NCBI RefSeq assembly: GCF_021155775.2
Contig: NC_060236.1
Location: forward strand, 3,773,001-3,837,000
Length of the DNA stretch: 64,000 nt
From: Neodiprion pinetum
Lineage: Eukaryota; Arthropoda; Insecta; Hymenoptera; Diprionidae
Reading direction: 5' to 3'
The notes beneath the pieces are model-generated. The model made no database searches and was not told where the DNA came from. It saw only the letters and a list, made by a program, of their open reading frames with translations. The first letter of the stretch is position 1; each line of letters opens with the position of its first letter. A program made the position numbers and the translations under genes. Below are positions 1 to 13,563 of the stretch, in pieces.

Positions 1-257
1 AAGCTTTGGGATACTCGAAGGTTTGTGCATAAAGTCTCTACACATTCTTAGACATGATTAATAAACGTGAACTTCATTTTATGTGGTGTCGATATTACCT
101 TTCCCATTCTTCTTACAGTCCCAAAGCACCGTTATTTGATCTTTCTGGACACGATGACAAAGTTCTCTGCTGCAACTGGTCCAATCCAAAATTCATGGTA
201 TCTGGCGGGGCCGACAACACTGTTAGGATATTCAAGTCGAAACACGCGATTGGTTGA
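1..257 (+). CDS. WDR12: WDR12 (ribosome biogenesis WD40 protein), 3' end only
   Basis: Two in-phase exons are visible. Positions 1-20 encode KLWDTR plus two bases, followed by a GT donor at 21. The next exon is 119-257 after a TTCTTACAG acceptor and ends with TGA at 255-257. The joined peptide runs [20 protein letters not shown], then [13 protein letters not shown] and a short tail ending KHAIG. The order LWDTRS, KAPL, D-L-x-x-H-x-D-K-V-L, SGGADN is that of the last WD40 blades of WDR12 (yeast Ytm1). In that family the protein forms the PeBoW complex with Pes1 and Bop1 and acts in 60S subunit maturation in the nucleolus. The gene starts outside the window; its NLE domain and earlier blades are not present. 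An upstream in-frame ATG at 54 lies in the intron and is not a start. Confidence 0.88.
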
Positions 258-307
258 TAATGTCTAAAAATCAACATTTGTAAATTATTCAAAAAATATA
301 AATTTTA

Positions 308-313
308 AATAAA
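308..313 (+). other. polyadenylation signal AATAAA, probably for WDR12
   Basis: AATAAA lies 51 bases after the WDR12 stop codon, a normal position for a short 3' UTR. Assignment is by position only. Confidence 0.5.
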
Positions 314-3300
314 AACTTAAGTTGTTGGAATATGAAACTTAATTCTCGTACTTTACGTATAAAATTATTCTACTCCGCAAAGACACTGTTGCAAAAGGGT
401 AAATAACAAGAAAAAAATTGATTTTTGTCTTTACAAAAGCGAGACAGAGACTTTTGCATAAGAGAACAATACTCTCAACTGGATAGGAAGAAGAGGAAAT
501 CGAACATTAATGAATGAAAATTCAACAAAATCCCCAAAACAGATCTTTTATTGATCAAAAATAAGGGATAATAATAATTAGGAATTTGATTTTTTCATTT
601 GAAAAATACCAAACCATATTTTGTAAGTAACTCTAAGACTGATCGGCGCATGCTCTTTAATAAGAACATTCCACAGAGCATGCACCTGCAGTGTGCAGTT
701 TACAGTAACAGTGTGTCTGCAGTCCGTGTTCGTGTAATAGGCAGATGATGGTTTGTTGGGAGTAAAGGCGCGCTCGTAATCTCCAATTAGGTGATAACGC
801 ACCAAACACCCACACACGCCGCACACTCTCCAATTACTTCAGCGCTCTCGTTCTCTCTCTTTCATTCTTTCTCCCTATCTGTTTTTGAAAGACCCTACCT
901 AATCCCTCACATTATCTCACACAAAGACTAGCTTTTTAAACGATCCAAAATAAACTAAGGGCACTTTTAGTGGCGTATGCCCTGTCCTTATACAAGTTTC
1001 ATGAAAAATCTAATTCTGACCGTTGTTAAACTTTGTTTTATTACAGCACCTATCGACTTCTAAGAGTCCCTACCTTAGCTAGCTATGACACACTTGCCTT
1101 AGTCTAGATTTTTTTTTTGTTAATTTTTTTTTGTTTTTTTTTTCACTACGTGCTATGCCTCGCCATCTTAAAATAATTAACTCTAAATCGATTCTCGTAC
1201 ATCTAAGTTTCTTTATTTATTTATTTATTTATTTTTTTGTTTAGTTTTGTTTCGCTAATCTAGGACATTGTTTTTTGTTTCTTTTTTTGTTTTTTTTTTG
1301 TTTTTTTTTTTTTGTTTTTTTTGTTTTGGGTTTTTCATTGGTCACAAACCACACAACACAAAAAATAAGCGAAAATCAGGGTATTGTGTCAACAATACAC
1401 GTTCTGGTGTTGTTTTGTTGCATTTTTTGTGTTTTTTTAGGTTTTTTATTTTTTTTTTTATTTTTTGCTAAATCTCTTTTGTTTTTTGTTCAACGCAATT
1501 GAAGACACTAGTAGTTATGTAACGAAGAATGAATGAATGAAATACAGAAAGAAAAAAGAAAACAAGAGCAAACCAATATGAGAAGAAAGAAACCTTTACT
1601 TATAACAATATAAAAACAATGACTTAAAAACTTTCTCTCTCTTTCTCTCTCTCTATCTCTCTCGCTCTTTCCCTCGCTCTGAAAACTAAGAAAAAAAAAA
1701 AAAAACTGAACAAAGTCGAATTATGATGATGATGCTTGAAAACTGCAACATCGAGATAATCTGGACTTGCTTTTTAAGCTGATATCACTTAAATGTTACG
1801 TCACTTAAAAACACCCTAGTTTTTCTACTTAAAGCCTAGGCTAAACGACTACAATATCTAATCTACACATCTGCTGTTTCAAGTTTTTCTTTCTTTTTTT
1901 TTCTCTCTCTCTCTCTCTCTCTCTAGAAAGCTTACAGAAAGCAGCATTGCTTGGAATCAAGTTCCAAAATGTTGGAAACATATCCGGCCGGCCCAGGCAC
2001 CTGACCCGTGGTGCGCAGCAAGCAAGTCCTTACTATTATATTACATTAGATATAATATATGTTGTATAATAATAATAAGATTTATTATTAATATGAATAG
2101 CCAGTCAGTCTTGACGGGTGCGAGATGCATGGGCTGAACGGTGCCACCCCCTCATGCTAAAAGGGGAGGAAGGAAGGGGGGGGGGGGGGAGGCATTTATA
2201 TCCTAATTCCTAACTATCGTCTACCTACCTAACTATTTATCTATAAACTTACTTAAATCATTAATCAATTACACACTAGGTCCCTTATCAATTAAGATAC
2301 TATCCTATTCATAGTCAACACTAGCTACACAAGTCCTCTTATGCTCAATTACTCTTAACTAATTATCTTGTTATCATTTAAATTTACTTTTTTTTTTTTT
2401 GTTTAATCCTACTGTTACTTCCAACTCCCCTTTCTTAATCCTCCTATATCCTATACAATAATTATACTCTGGTTCTTCCTCCGCGTCGTTCTCTTTTTTT
2501 CGTGTCTACCCGGAACTTGCGCATTCTCAGTCAGAAGCTGTTTCGATAATTATTTTATCCCGTTTTAATTTCTATCTCTCTTTCTCTCTTTTAATGCGCC
2601 GTTTTTTTCGTGTTTGGTCGTCACAATAATATTAGTTATTTAGTACAAGTCTATTAGTAAAATTCTCGAAATTCACTATTTAATCACATGTGATTTTTTT
2701 TTTTGTTGTCAGTCGTCAGTGATGACAAATATAACGTTTAATTGTGCAACAATAATTATGTTCACAAAATTGGATTTTCGCTTGCATATGGACTCGAATT
2801 GCGAGTAATGATCGGTTTCTTAAAAAATAGTTCATACCATGTTCTTTTTTTTCCATTAATTATTATTATTATTAGTTTTTATTCTTCATCTTATCATTTT
2901 TTGTCATCAAATTGTGATGTACCAAAATAAACTAAATATATTATTTACTTCAAGTTTCAACAGTGTAAAAATCTTTTCATACTTTAGATGACGTTCAATA
3001 ATAGTAATTGTTAATTATAATAATACAGCGTATTTCATGTAATATTATAATAATAGCTACGATCACCTCTATGCTACCTAACTACCTGCCCCGCCATTTG
3101 TTGAGCTCAGAACTCACATATTTGGTAGAAAGCTTTCTGTTTTTTCATTTCTCGATACTTTATTTATTTACTCCTTTTCATCTAAAAACCAGACGCACCA
3201 CACACATGAGACGTTGATGGCTGTATATCATTGTACAGAGGTTCAAAGGGGAATTTGGGTGCAAGTAACCCTCCGACGATTCTTCTCTGCCTGTCCCATG

Positions 3301-3735
3301 GTATATTTTTATCATCTTCTTCTTTTCTTCTCCTTTTATCTTCATCGTCACACATAACAACGTGTTTTCTTCTCAATCTCAATAATATATTAAATTAATT
3401 TACTCTTTAGCTAGTGTATCCCGTCATCAACAAGTCTATTAGGATCTCTCGGCAGATCGTTGGGTTCATTATAAAGATTTAAAGAGAGAGACCCACCAAA
3501 AATTTGATTTTTTTTCCATTTTCTTTAACTTTTTCTTTAATCTTTTTCTTTTTCCTAGACTTTGCAGATCGTCACGCACAATCTGGCAATCCCGTTTAGT
3601 GGCAACTATACACATACAAAAATCTATCAAGTTCATAAACAAACAAACAAACGTAGTAGTAGTAGTAGTAGTAGTTGCAGTAGTAGTAGTAGTAGTAATA
3701 GTAGTAGCAGTAGTAGCAGTAGTAGCGGTAGTAGC

Positions 3736-3766
<31 letters not shown>

Positions 3767-4159
3767 ATGGTTAACCGGCTACAAACACAGAAACAATTAT
3801 ACTTTCTTAACTAGAAGATCAAAAATTTGGCTCAAGTTTCGCATATACCGACGTAAAAATATATTATAATATTTTTCAGCATATATCCCTGTCTAAAGTG
3901 GATTAGTCTGAAAAGGCACAATTCTAAAAAAAATATCTGTATTTACTGTACAATTAAAACTGATATTGATTCGTTAACCGTACGCATAAATATAATGTTT
4001 TCTAAAAAGTACTAGGTTCTTAATCATTTTTTTTTTTTTTTTCATTAGTTACTTTTTCACTTTTTCTGATTTTTTTCTCATCTCGTACAATAATTATATA
4101 TATCCTGAACATTTTCGACTTCGTTTTCCACTTCTATCATAAAATATATCATCCGTGAA

Positions 4160-4191
<32 letters not shown>

Positions 4192-6110
4192 AGGGAAAGG
4201 AAAAACAACGAATAGAAATAAACGGAAAAAACGTAACTTCAGGGAAAAAAAAAAAACGCAAAGTGTAGTCATAGAAAATATCATTAGATTAAAAATCTCC
4301 ACGTGGCAATTTATATAGTGTATACATACATACATATTAATGTCGTTACCGTTATGTATGTATAATTATATCTCTGCCCAACTTGGAATGTCTGAACAAA
4401 AAAACAATTGTGATGAAAGTGCGAGCGAGTGGGGCAGTTCGTTAATGAAGGGCGAAGGGATTTGGAACCATCGATCACCCATATGTAATATATGTATATA
4501 CATGTATCAAAGTCAATTGATATAATATATATAGTCAATCTACTTCGTAAACCCCTTCGCCACAGTGGCCAAGTCACCGGCCAGCCAGCTGGCACCAGTC
4601 CGGTTAGGGGGATTGAGTAGTACTGTTTTGTATCATACAATCATACTGAATTGGAATTTTTTTTCTTTTTTTTTTTTTATCAACTCTAGTATTGGAAGTG
4701 TGGGTTTTGTTTCTTTCTTTACATATTATAATTCTTGGGAAGAATCCTTCTTTGTATATGTGAGCAGCGTTAATTCTTCATTTCGTCGTCTTCAATTTTT
4801 ATTTTTTTTTTCACTTTTTTTTCACGTTTTAATATATAGTTTAGGTTTTCTTTAAAATATTTATTCATATTTCTCAAGCGTTCAGTTTCTTCAAACTTAT
4901 CGTCTCCGTAGTAAATGTAAAGTAATACACCTAAAGTTAAACCTTGGAAGCCTATCAGCTCAACGCTAAAAAGAAAAAAAAAAAAAACTGCCCATCGCCC
5001 TGTATCAGTTTTTCTTTTTTTTTTCTTTCTTTTTTTCCTTTGTCATTGTCAGCTACACACAAATTGGCATTGGCGGTTTTTACAGAGGCTGAGACGAGCT
5101 AGTGCCGATCGTATTGGTCGGTACCCAAACCTCTTACCTCCCGTATTATGTCAACATTCATACTCTACTACTGTCGTTGCAAAATATTAACTACTTTTTT
5201 TTTCACCTATTTATTCTGGTGGATAAAATGTATAAAAGATGGCTGGCAAGTCAACTTATCATGAGGAAGAATCTTATTTCTGACTTTTTTTTTTACGTAA
5301 CGTATATTAACCTCTCTCTTTTTCTCTTTCTCTGTCTATTTCTTAGATTTTTTTTTTTTAATATCCCTCATATAAACAGGTATACCTCTTCTAACTTATG
5401 TAACCCTCGGTATAGTCGTATCTGAAACAGAATAGAAAGCAAATTATTTATTCAACTGTATAAAAACGACCAAAAATAAATACTTCTTCAGATTTATTAT
5501 CATCACTGAATGCGAATGTTCCTCGAGTCTTGAACGCTCTTTGAACAAACGCAGTCGAAATTCTTAAATGATTGTAAAATAAGACATTAATAATAATCAA
5601 ATGAAATGAGAGTTTGTTTTATATATTTTACAAATATTCCACCATGTCTCAATTTGTTTATATACCAAGCAAGATGATTCCATCTGTCATTAATTACTTT
5701 GCTCTGAACAAATGAGTTCGTATGTTTAATCTTTAATTTATCATTTCACGGAGGTTATTTACAATAAATTTTGGTCATTGGTGATAATAAACTATCTATC
5801 GAAAGCATTGTTCATGCAGAGCTCGATAAAAACGTACATTCCGAGGAGCGAAGAAAAAAAAGCTGATATAGCGCAATGTCCTTTCTCAAATTCGGTGTTC
5901 TGATAGAAAAATAAATTCGAAAATGTAACAATTCTACAGAAGCATAACGGTCCTATTATAAAAAAAAAGTGACGAACAAGTGTGTGAAAAAAAAAAAACC
6001 AACTTTGCAGAGGAAAAAAAAAAAAAAAAAAAAAATTGAAGAAAAAAACAGCTCTGGTCAATTCGGCTGCTACTAAAAAACTATACTCGCGCTAACCTAT
6101 AAACTGTGGC
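314..6110. other. Convergent WDR12/shep interval, probably mostly shep 3' UTR
   Basis: No supportable coding exon on either strand. The stretch is dominated by poly-T tracts (for example 1110-1145 and 1270-1330), CT-rich runs (1630-1680, 1900-1925) and AT-rich DNA. Read on the minus strand it follows directly on the shep stop codon at 6111 and has the U/A-rich look of a long neuronal-type 3' UTR. A minus-strand AATAAA (TTTATT at 547-552) would be a possible distal cleavage signal. The 3' end cannot be fixed from sequence alone. Confidence 0.4.
3653..3766. repeat. Imperfect (AGT)n trinucleotide microsatellite
   Basis: About 114 bases of GTA/AGT units interrupted by a few C or A substitutions. 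It lies in the probable shep 3' UTR; in one frame it reads as a polyserine ORF, which is an artefact of the repeat. Confidence 0.9.
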
Positions 6111-6263
6111 CTACTTGGGCTGCTGAGTCTGGTATTGTTGATAGGAGTCGTCCGGGGATGCCGCGTTGCTCGTCTGCTCAGAATCGCCCATTGGCATAGT
6201 GTGGATAATGCTAGGTGCAGGGTACGGTGTATACGGGTATGGGTGAGGACTCGCTGCTATGTA
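6111..6263 (-). CDS. shep: shep terminal coding exon
   Basis: Acceptor TTTTCAG precedes TAC at 6263. The exon encodes [15 protein letters not shown], then [13 protein letters not shown], and ends QTQQPK with TAG (CTA at 6111-6113). The acidic/Gln-rich tail is the diagnostic C-terminus of shep. Exon length is 153, phase 0 in. Confidence 0.93.
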   Translation of the reverse strand, partial: YIAASPHPYPYTPYPAPSIIHTMPMGDSEQTSNAASPDDSYQQYQTQQPK

Positions 6264-9200
6264 CTGAAAATTAAAATCAAATATTCACTCCGGCCGATAC
6301 AGGTAATCCTGCCAATTATGTGAAACTAGAATTCTTTAAAAAGACGATTAAAACTCACGGAAGCTGTTCCTAAATGCATAGTGGACATTTGTGTCGTTAG
6401 CTGGGGCATTATGCTATACTGCGCATTGCTTGGATCCGCTGATGGCATCATCTGTAAGAAATTTGATGATTTAAAATTTTTTTTATTATCTAACATTATG
6501 AAAAAGAAAAATGCAGTCGTTATGCAGAATCTAACTATCAGTCTCTGTTCTAAAATGACATACAGTTATTATTTCTATAACATGGAGAGCTGAGCTATCT
6601 ATTCCCTGATAGGCAAATATAAACTCACGTCAACCTGTTGCATGTGCGGTGGTGCTGTTTGCACAATGTACGGAGTGACCCAAGGCCCTCCAGGAACACT
6701 GTAACCAGGAACTTGGCCGTAGTGGCGACCGTACTGAGCCAATGTCGCAGCAGGCAACATGTGAGCCGTTGCCACACCATTCTGGCCAACTCCGCTAGCA
6801 TCGTAATTCAAAGTCATACTCTGCAACAGAAATTTCGTTCAAGATATGCTGAAAACTAAATCAGGGCGATTTTAACTATTGTGTATATTATCAAGACAGA
6901 AATAGAAGGGACGGAATATCAAAATTGTTCGTAGGTGGATCATAAACGTGTAAGAGAGAAAAATAAGAAAAAAACGAAATTGCTTACGTCACCAGATTCC
7001 CTCCATATGGGACTCTTGTACAAGGATTTCTTTTTGTTGCCACCATCGGCAAATTTCACTAACAGCGGATCCTTTGCCCCTTGCAATGCTTTACCGTTAA
7101 ATATCTGAATAATTTGTTCGCACTTTTCTTTTGACTCCATTCTAAAAAATATGAATACAAAACGATCACCACTCGTGTCACATCAATGCCAAGTAATGAG
7201 ATATAATATCTTCAGAACTAACAAGATCAATAATCGTTACTAATTCTAAGGAGGATGTTTTAATTAGTATTACCTTGCAAACCCAACACCTTTGCTCTGA
7301 CCATTTGGATCGCGTAATATACGGGTAGAAATCACCTGGCCGTACTGAGCAAGTAAAGATTCGACGTCATTTTCCTTGAAGTTGAGAGGCAGGTTGGCTA
7401 TGTACAAATTGGTGGGATCCTGCTCCTGTTGCTGAGGAACAGACAAAGGCACTATGCAACCAAACTGACTTTAACGCTAGTCACGGAAGATTTACAAACT
7501 GCAAGTTTACAGAGAAATGATTTCACTCATTTTAAATTCCCATTTCTCACTATATTCATCTGTTTTTTACCAAGTAAATTTAGAACAACTTATCGAGTAA
7601 GCAAATCAGAGGTACACTAGCCTTGAAACAGATAAAAATAAAACTATCAACACAATTTATTTAAAAATCTGACAAACTAGTAACTTCTCCTTTTATTACT
7701 TATTTTCGTAATCTAATAATATGAAATACTGTATTGCCATTGAATAATATGAGATCATAAGATTGTAATACGCAGAATAATGGTACAAAATTTAACAACG
7801 CAAATAAAAAAATCAACAATCTTTAAAAATCCAAAGGTGTAGCATATTTCTTCCGATTCTCTAGCTTCGCGTATCGAGATATTCAACGTATACAGTATTA
7901 AAAAGGCCACGGAATACTAAGAATGTGAAAAACGAAGAGTTATAAAAATAATTATATGTATATTCATATGGGGTAGTTCAAATGAACGTAAACAAGGTTT
8001 AACCCCGACCCCCACAGAATTGGTCACCGATTTATTTCCTACTTGTACTCCGCCAAATATACATTTTTTAATTTTTTGAGATTTTTTCTACCTGTCGTTT
8101 ATGACTAGATAGATTTATATGTCATCTTCCGTAACTCGAAAACTGTGCATTTGGGAGAAAAGTTGTAAAGGGGATGAAATTGTGTTTTTTCTTCTGAATT
8201 GGTCGAAAATAACTTTTACAAAATTTTTTGGAAATCGTAAGTGGACGATTTTAACAAAAAACGCACAAAAATCCATTGTTCTCAAAAAGTACGTTCTCAA
8301 AACATAGGAGATTTTTAGTGAATTTTCCTTGACTAAAAAGAAATCTTTTTTACATTTGACGCAAAATGGGCTTGGCCGTTTGCACATCAAAGTGCATATT
8401 TCATTAGAAAAGATTAAAAAATGTATATTTGGTGGAGTAGAAGTAGGAAATAAATCAATGACCAATTCGGTGGGAGTCGGGATCAATCCTTGTTCACGTT
8501 CATTTAGACTACCCCATATACATGTATAAACGAATACAATAAAAGAAAAACGGCCATAAACAGCTTGGTCTCACACCATGTTGAGTCTAAACATCAAACA
8601 ACTTAAAAGTCAAGGTGAGAGAAAATGCTATCAGAAATATTGTGATAAGCAATATTGGACCACAGACGATCAATAATGTTTGTTACAGCTGTCTACATGA
8701 ATTTAAAAAAAAAAGAAAGAAATATAGAATTCTAAATGTTAACGATCGATTACTTAAATCATAGCAAGAATAACAATTTTCAGCAGAACAACATCCAGTA
8801 GATTATTATTGACATACTTGAATGATTAAGAAGCTTCTGGAACAGTTAATAAAATGGTATAATTCAGAAAGTGATTGAAAAAGTGTAAAGGACAGGATAA
8901 AATTAGCATTTGACTTGAGGAACGGAAAAAATTATACGTATATAATGTATAGTTGGGCAGCAAAAATGATTGGAAACCATTCCACTGTAATTTGATATTA
9001 AATAGTTCAAGTACGGAAATAGAATTACTTAGTTATTGCAATGTAACAAGTTCAATTGAACGACACGACGTATATAAATTTTTGCCTTGTTTTTAATCGA
9101 AAACTTTAAAGATACAACTTTAGCAAAGTCTTTTACTCGTAACTAGATTGGAAAAAAAAATTAGCAGTTATTACTAAATAAGTTGAAGTATTCAATCAAA

Positions 9201-12200
9201 GTAAGTTTGTCTTTTATTCTGATAGTCATGCTTCATGGCATTACGAGTTCTCATTACCACATTCTGGTGGCTCTCTAAATTTGCTCAGCGCATGCTTAAC
9301 AGAATAATACACACCGTGTTACAGTGAAAAGATTTTACTTTCATTAAGTCAATGTTTAAAGTGAAACAACAGTATGCGCAATAAAAAGCACCAAAAAAAT
9401 TAGGTATAAATTCGTACAAGCCGTCAATGTTTACTTTCATATCCAATCTCTTGTTTCATCGTAGTACGCACGCAATGCGAATCAAGTTTTTCATGTCATC
9501 AAAGCTTCACGAGTTCCAGTTAATCTGACAACGACGATAAGGCCAAGTGAATGAAAAAAAAAAAAAAACAAAACATGATATTTCATCAATGAAGAGATAA
9601 ATAAAATTTCCCCGACTTTGTAAGTCTCGCATTTCTTGTTAAGATATGGAATAACATATCGCGAACTAATTTCAATGAGCATTTTATACTGTGGATAAAC
9701 GAAACAGAATTGATTAAAAGTCTTGAAACAAATGATAAAAATATTTCAATGTATATTATGCAATAAAGAAGTGCCGTTGTATTGTTAAGCTTATTTCGAG
9801 ATCCACCATTTCTCTCAAGTCTCTCTCAATCGATCGATCAATCAATTAATAAATGAATCAATCAATTAATCAATCAATCAATCAGTCAAGTCTACGTATT
9901 ACTTGAGTATATACTTATATACTTTACGACAATTTTTACTTCAATCTTGCAAATGCACTAAATAAACAATATTGAAAGAAAAAAAAATAAAACAACAAAA
10001 ACATTGTGGATTAAGCCAAGCCAATGGCGTACATATGTAGGATAAAAATCAATAAACATATGTACTGAGACAAGAACTGTACCATTGAAATAAAAAAAAA
10101 AAATAAAAAAAAATTACCGAATAAATTGATAAAAATGATCGTCGTAGGACGATTAATATCACGAAAGACAAAAATGCTCTGTCCGGCTAATGAAATTGAC
10201 AAAGCGTTAATATATTCTTATAAACCGGACAACTTTCCGGGCCATTTTTCATGCTGATATACTGTTGTTGTTGTTGTCGTTGTTATTGACATTATCATCA
10301 TTATTATTAACGTGCATACAAGGCTACATCGTTTTTCAATGGTCTTACATTGTTCATCAAACAATACAGTATAAATATTCACATGAAAGTATGAAAAAAA
10401 GGGAGAATACGTATTTTTCGAAAAAAATAAATAAATCCTTGACGGTATTTTTTTGTTTCAAAGCTAAAAAAATATTCACCATTCAAGCGTTTAACTAATG
10501 TTTATGTGTTAGGAATGATGTTCATCTCCCTTAGACAAGGCAGGCCAATCATTACCTGAACATGCTGATGATATTTTATTTATACAATATCTTTACTCCA
10601 AATGACAGGGCATTTTGGTCTGCTTTTTTTTTTTTTTTTTTTTTATTTACAATTAACAATTTTGACCAAATTGAATAATCAGAAATACTGCTGTATTTAC
10701 ACCTAGAAGAGGTAAATATCGTATAGACTAATATTCAAAATAGACAAGGGCTAACAAAGAAAAATAAACAAATAAACAAATAGCATTAATGTCTGATTTT
10801 CCACGAGACAGAATAACGTTTCACCCTGAATATGTCTATCATTGGTAATAAACGATATCGTTGTTTATAGTTATGTCATAGCCCATGCGACAGTTCGTTA
10901 TATTATTGCGATCGTTATCACAGTTGACAAGTTTTGGCACCCCGTGCGTTTATCGCGTCCACAGTTCAACAAGAACCATTCCGAGGTTAGTTTTCGGGCA
11001 ATATATAGACAAAGACCAATTCTGGTTTGGTGATTTATACACACACACATTTGTCTGTGAAAATGGTTTCTCAGTGCGCAAGTAATGGGGTTAAAAATAA
11101 AAAAAATTTTAAAGTTTAGCAACCGTGATAATGATAATACAGTGTCAGGCCTTCCACTTGGGTAGCAGCCAAATATGACAGCATTAGCCACTTAATTTGT
11201 CTTCACTAGGATAATGCAGTACAGTTCCAAGCATATGATTCTATAAAAATAATCAGCTTATTAAAAAAAAATCTCAATGCTTGAGTTTAAATCGATACTT
11301 CAAAATTTACAAAGTCGATTTTACTTTTCTCAAACCGCTTCGTACGCTTTACATAAAGAAACACTCGCGTGTTTCGTATCATTCGCAGTTACGACTGATT
11401 ACAAACAAATTGAAACAAGTGAAAAATAGCTATATTCCGTTACTTTCAATAAACCTGTGTGTGAAATAAAGAAGAAAAAAAAAAAAACCAGTGAATTTAG
11501 TGGAAGGCCAAATTAATAACATTAGAAAGAGGGGGAAGAAAAAAAAAAAAAAAACCCCATGTTTGATGTCTCACGTTTGTCTGAAAACAGATTTTAATAG
11601 CTAAATACAAGTTTATAGCAATAAATTATTAATATGATGGTGGTGTTGGAGAGAAAAAAAAAACGAAATTAAAAAAAATAATCGAAAATAACGTGAGATA
11701 TAATATGTACATATGTATATATACATATATGTACAATTACACCACTGTATTTTATGATTAAAACATTTGTAGCTACTGACTTCGTTTGCGCTGCCATACT
11801 TCGAAGCAATTTTTCTAATACATGTATGAAATACTTTTATGTATGTATATTTGTATTTTTTTTATTTTTTTTTATATTTTATTAAAATTAATTTACCCGC
11901 CATTTATTTTTCTTTCCAAGAACAAAGAAATTGGAAGTAATTTTTGCTGAGAGGAATTGATGATGGCTAAAGGCTTACGTTAGGGCTGAGATAAAATGCT
12001 ATTCTCAGACGTGATTCGAGACATTGTTGATGTAGCGTAACGAGCAATCAGTGGCCGAGGTATAGCAGCAAGCATCGAGAGGTTGTAGTAAGTTGTGAGA
12101 TAGAATAATAAGAGATAGAATTGAAAACCTTAGAAAGTTTTTGTTGTTGTTGTTTTTTTTTTTTTTTTTTTTTATAAGTGAGTTAGGCTGTTGATAAGAA

Positions 12201-13527
12201 AGGACCGATAGATCGTTTTAGGATCACGTATCGATAAATTGCGCCTATTCATCCAATATACATATTACTGTTGAAATTATACAGTCGAAAATTTTAGTTG
12301 CAATAATCGCAATTTACTATAGCCCATCGTTACACGTCAATGCAGCGTACAAACAATATTTTATATAAATTTCTTCAATGTTCGTCGTTACTTCCCCCTC
12401 CCCCCTAAATCGTTTGATTTAGCAAGTGTAACAAAAGCTGATATTTGACCAAATCAGAATACAGTATGTATACCAAATAATTTAAAATGATGAACATCAC
12501 GATACTCCTAAACAATCTATGAGAGAAAAAGGTTGTGGTCAGGGTGACAGAGAAAGAGAGGTTTACTGTTACTCTGGTATTACTGTACTTGCATGCACAA
12601 CCAACGTACACTGGCCAGTCTACGGAGCAACCAGATACCCACTTTCGCCATCTGCGCTTGGATGCCTTTGGCCATCAGTGCTTTCACAGCATTATCTGCC
12701 GCCAGCGGTGACTCAAAGTCTACAAAGCCATAACCTGCAACAAAATATAACGTAGATATACATTTCCAACATTATTACAATCGTAATTTACGCATGATAT
12801 AATATAATGCGTATTTATAAAGATTTGTAGTTATATCAGTTTTCAAATAATCTATCCCCTCTCAAACTAAAACACATTAAGCTAACGACACTTCGAGCTT
12901 ATCAAAACTATAATATGTATCGAAAAGTGCATAAGTGCTATATGTTTGTGCATTGTATAAATATTCATCACATTTCTTCAACTTTTTGCAAACTTTCAAA
13001 CGACATTGAAAAACCAATCTTTCGGTATACTTTTTTGAATCTGTCGTCACAAGTATGAAAATTGGTCAAGCGATTACACAGAAAAGAACTGAGTAACAAT
13101 AAAAGAAATTAAACAGAGAATAGACCAGGATAAGTACACAGACATTGAGGAGTCTTGAGAGCAAAAATGTATCGTTAAAGCTCGGAGGAAAAGTTTGATG
13201 TAAGTTTTTCTGTAACTGATACGAATAACTTTGCTGCACACTTTGTGCGCTTGATTTAATCAACAGATAATTACATATATATATATATATATATATGTAA
13301 TTATGTAAATATTATACATGTAAAGTAACAAGCAGCAATAAAACTAAAAAGGTGTAAAATTCAACTAAGTACCTTTACATTTATTTGTATTTTTATCCAG
13401 AATCGCCTTAGTAGAGGTTATAGTTCCATACCTGGAAACAGAAAAATAAAATATGAGTATGTAAAACAGTATATCAAAATCCATTTCCAAAGTAATACAG
13501 AGTGAGTGAAGCTATAGCTATATATAA

Positions 13528-13563
<36 letters not shown>

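Noticed and set aside
8115..8486. 123-codon minus-strand frame as a transposase
   Set aside because: It lies inside the MITE, partly in its inverted repeat, and shows no DDE or helix-turn-helix features.
12405..12642. Continuation of the shep RRM1 exon frame past MAK ([10 protein letters not shown]...)
   Set aside because: A GTGGGT donor at 12642 joins MAK precisely to QQEQDPTN as in fly shep; the extension is intron read-through.
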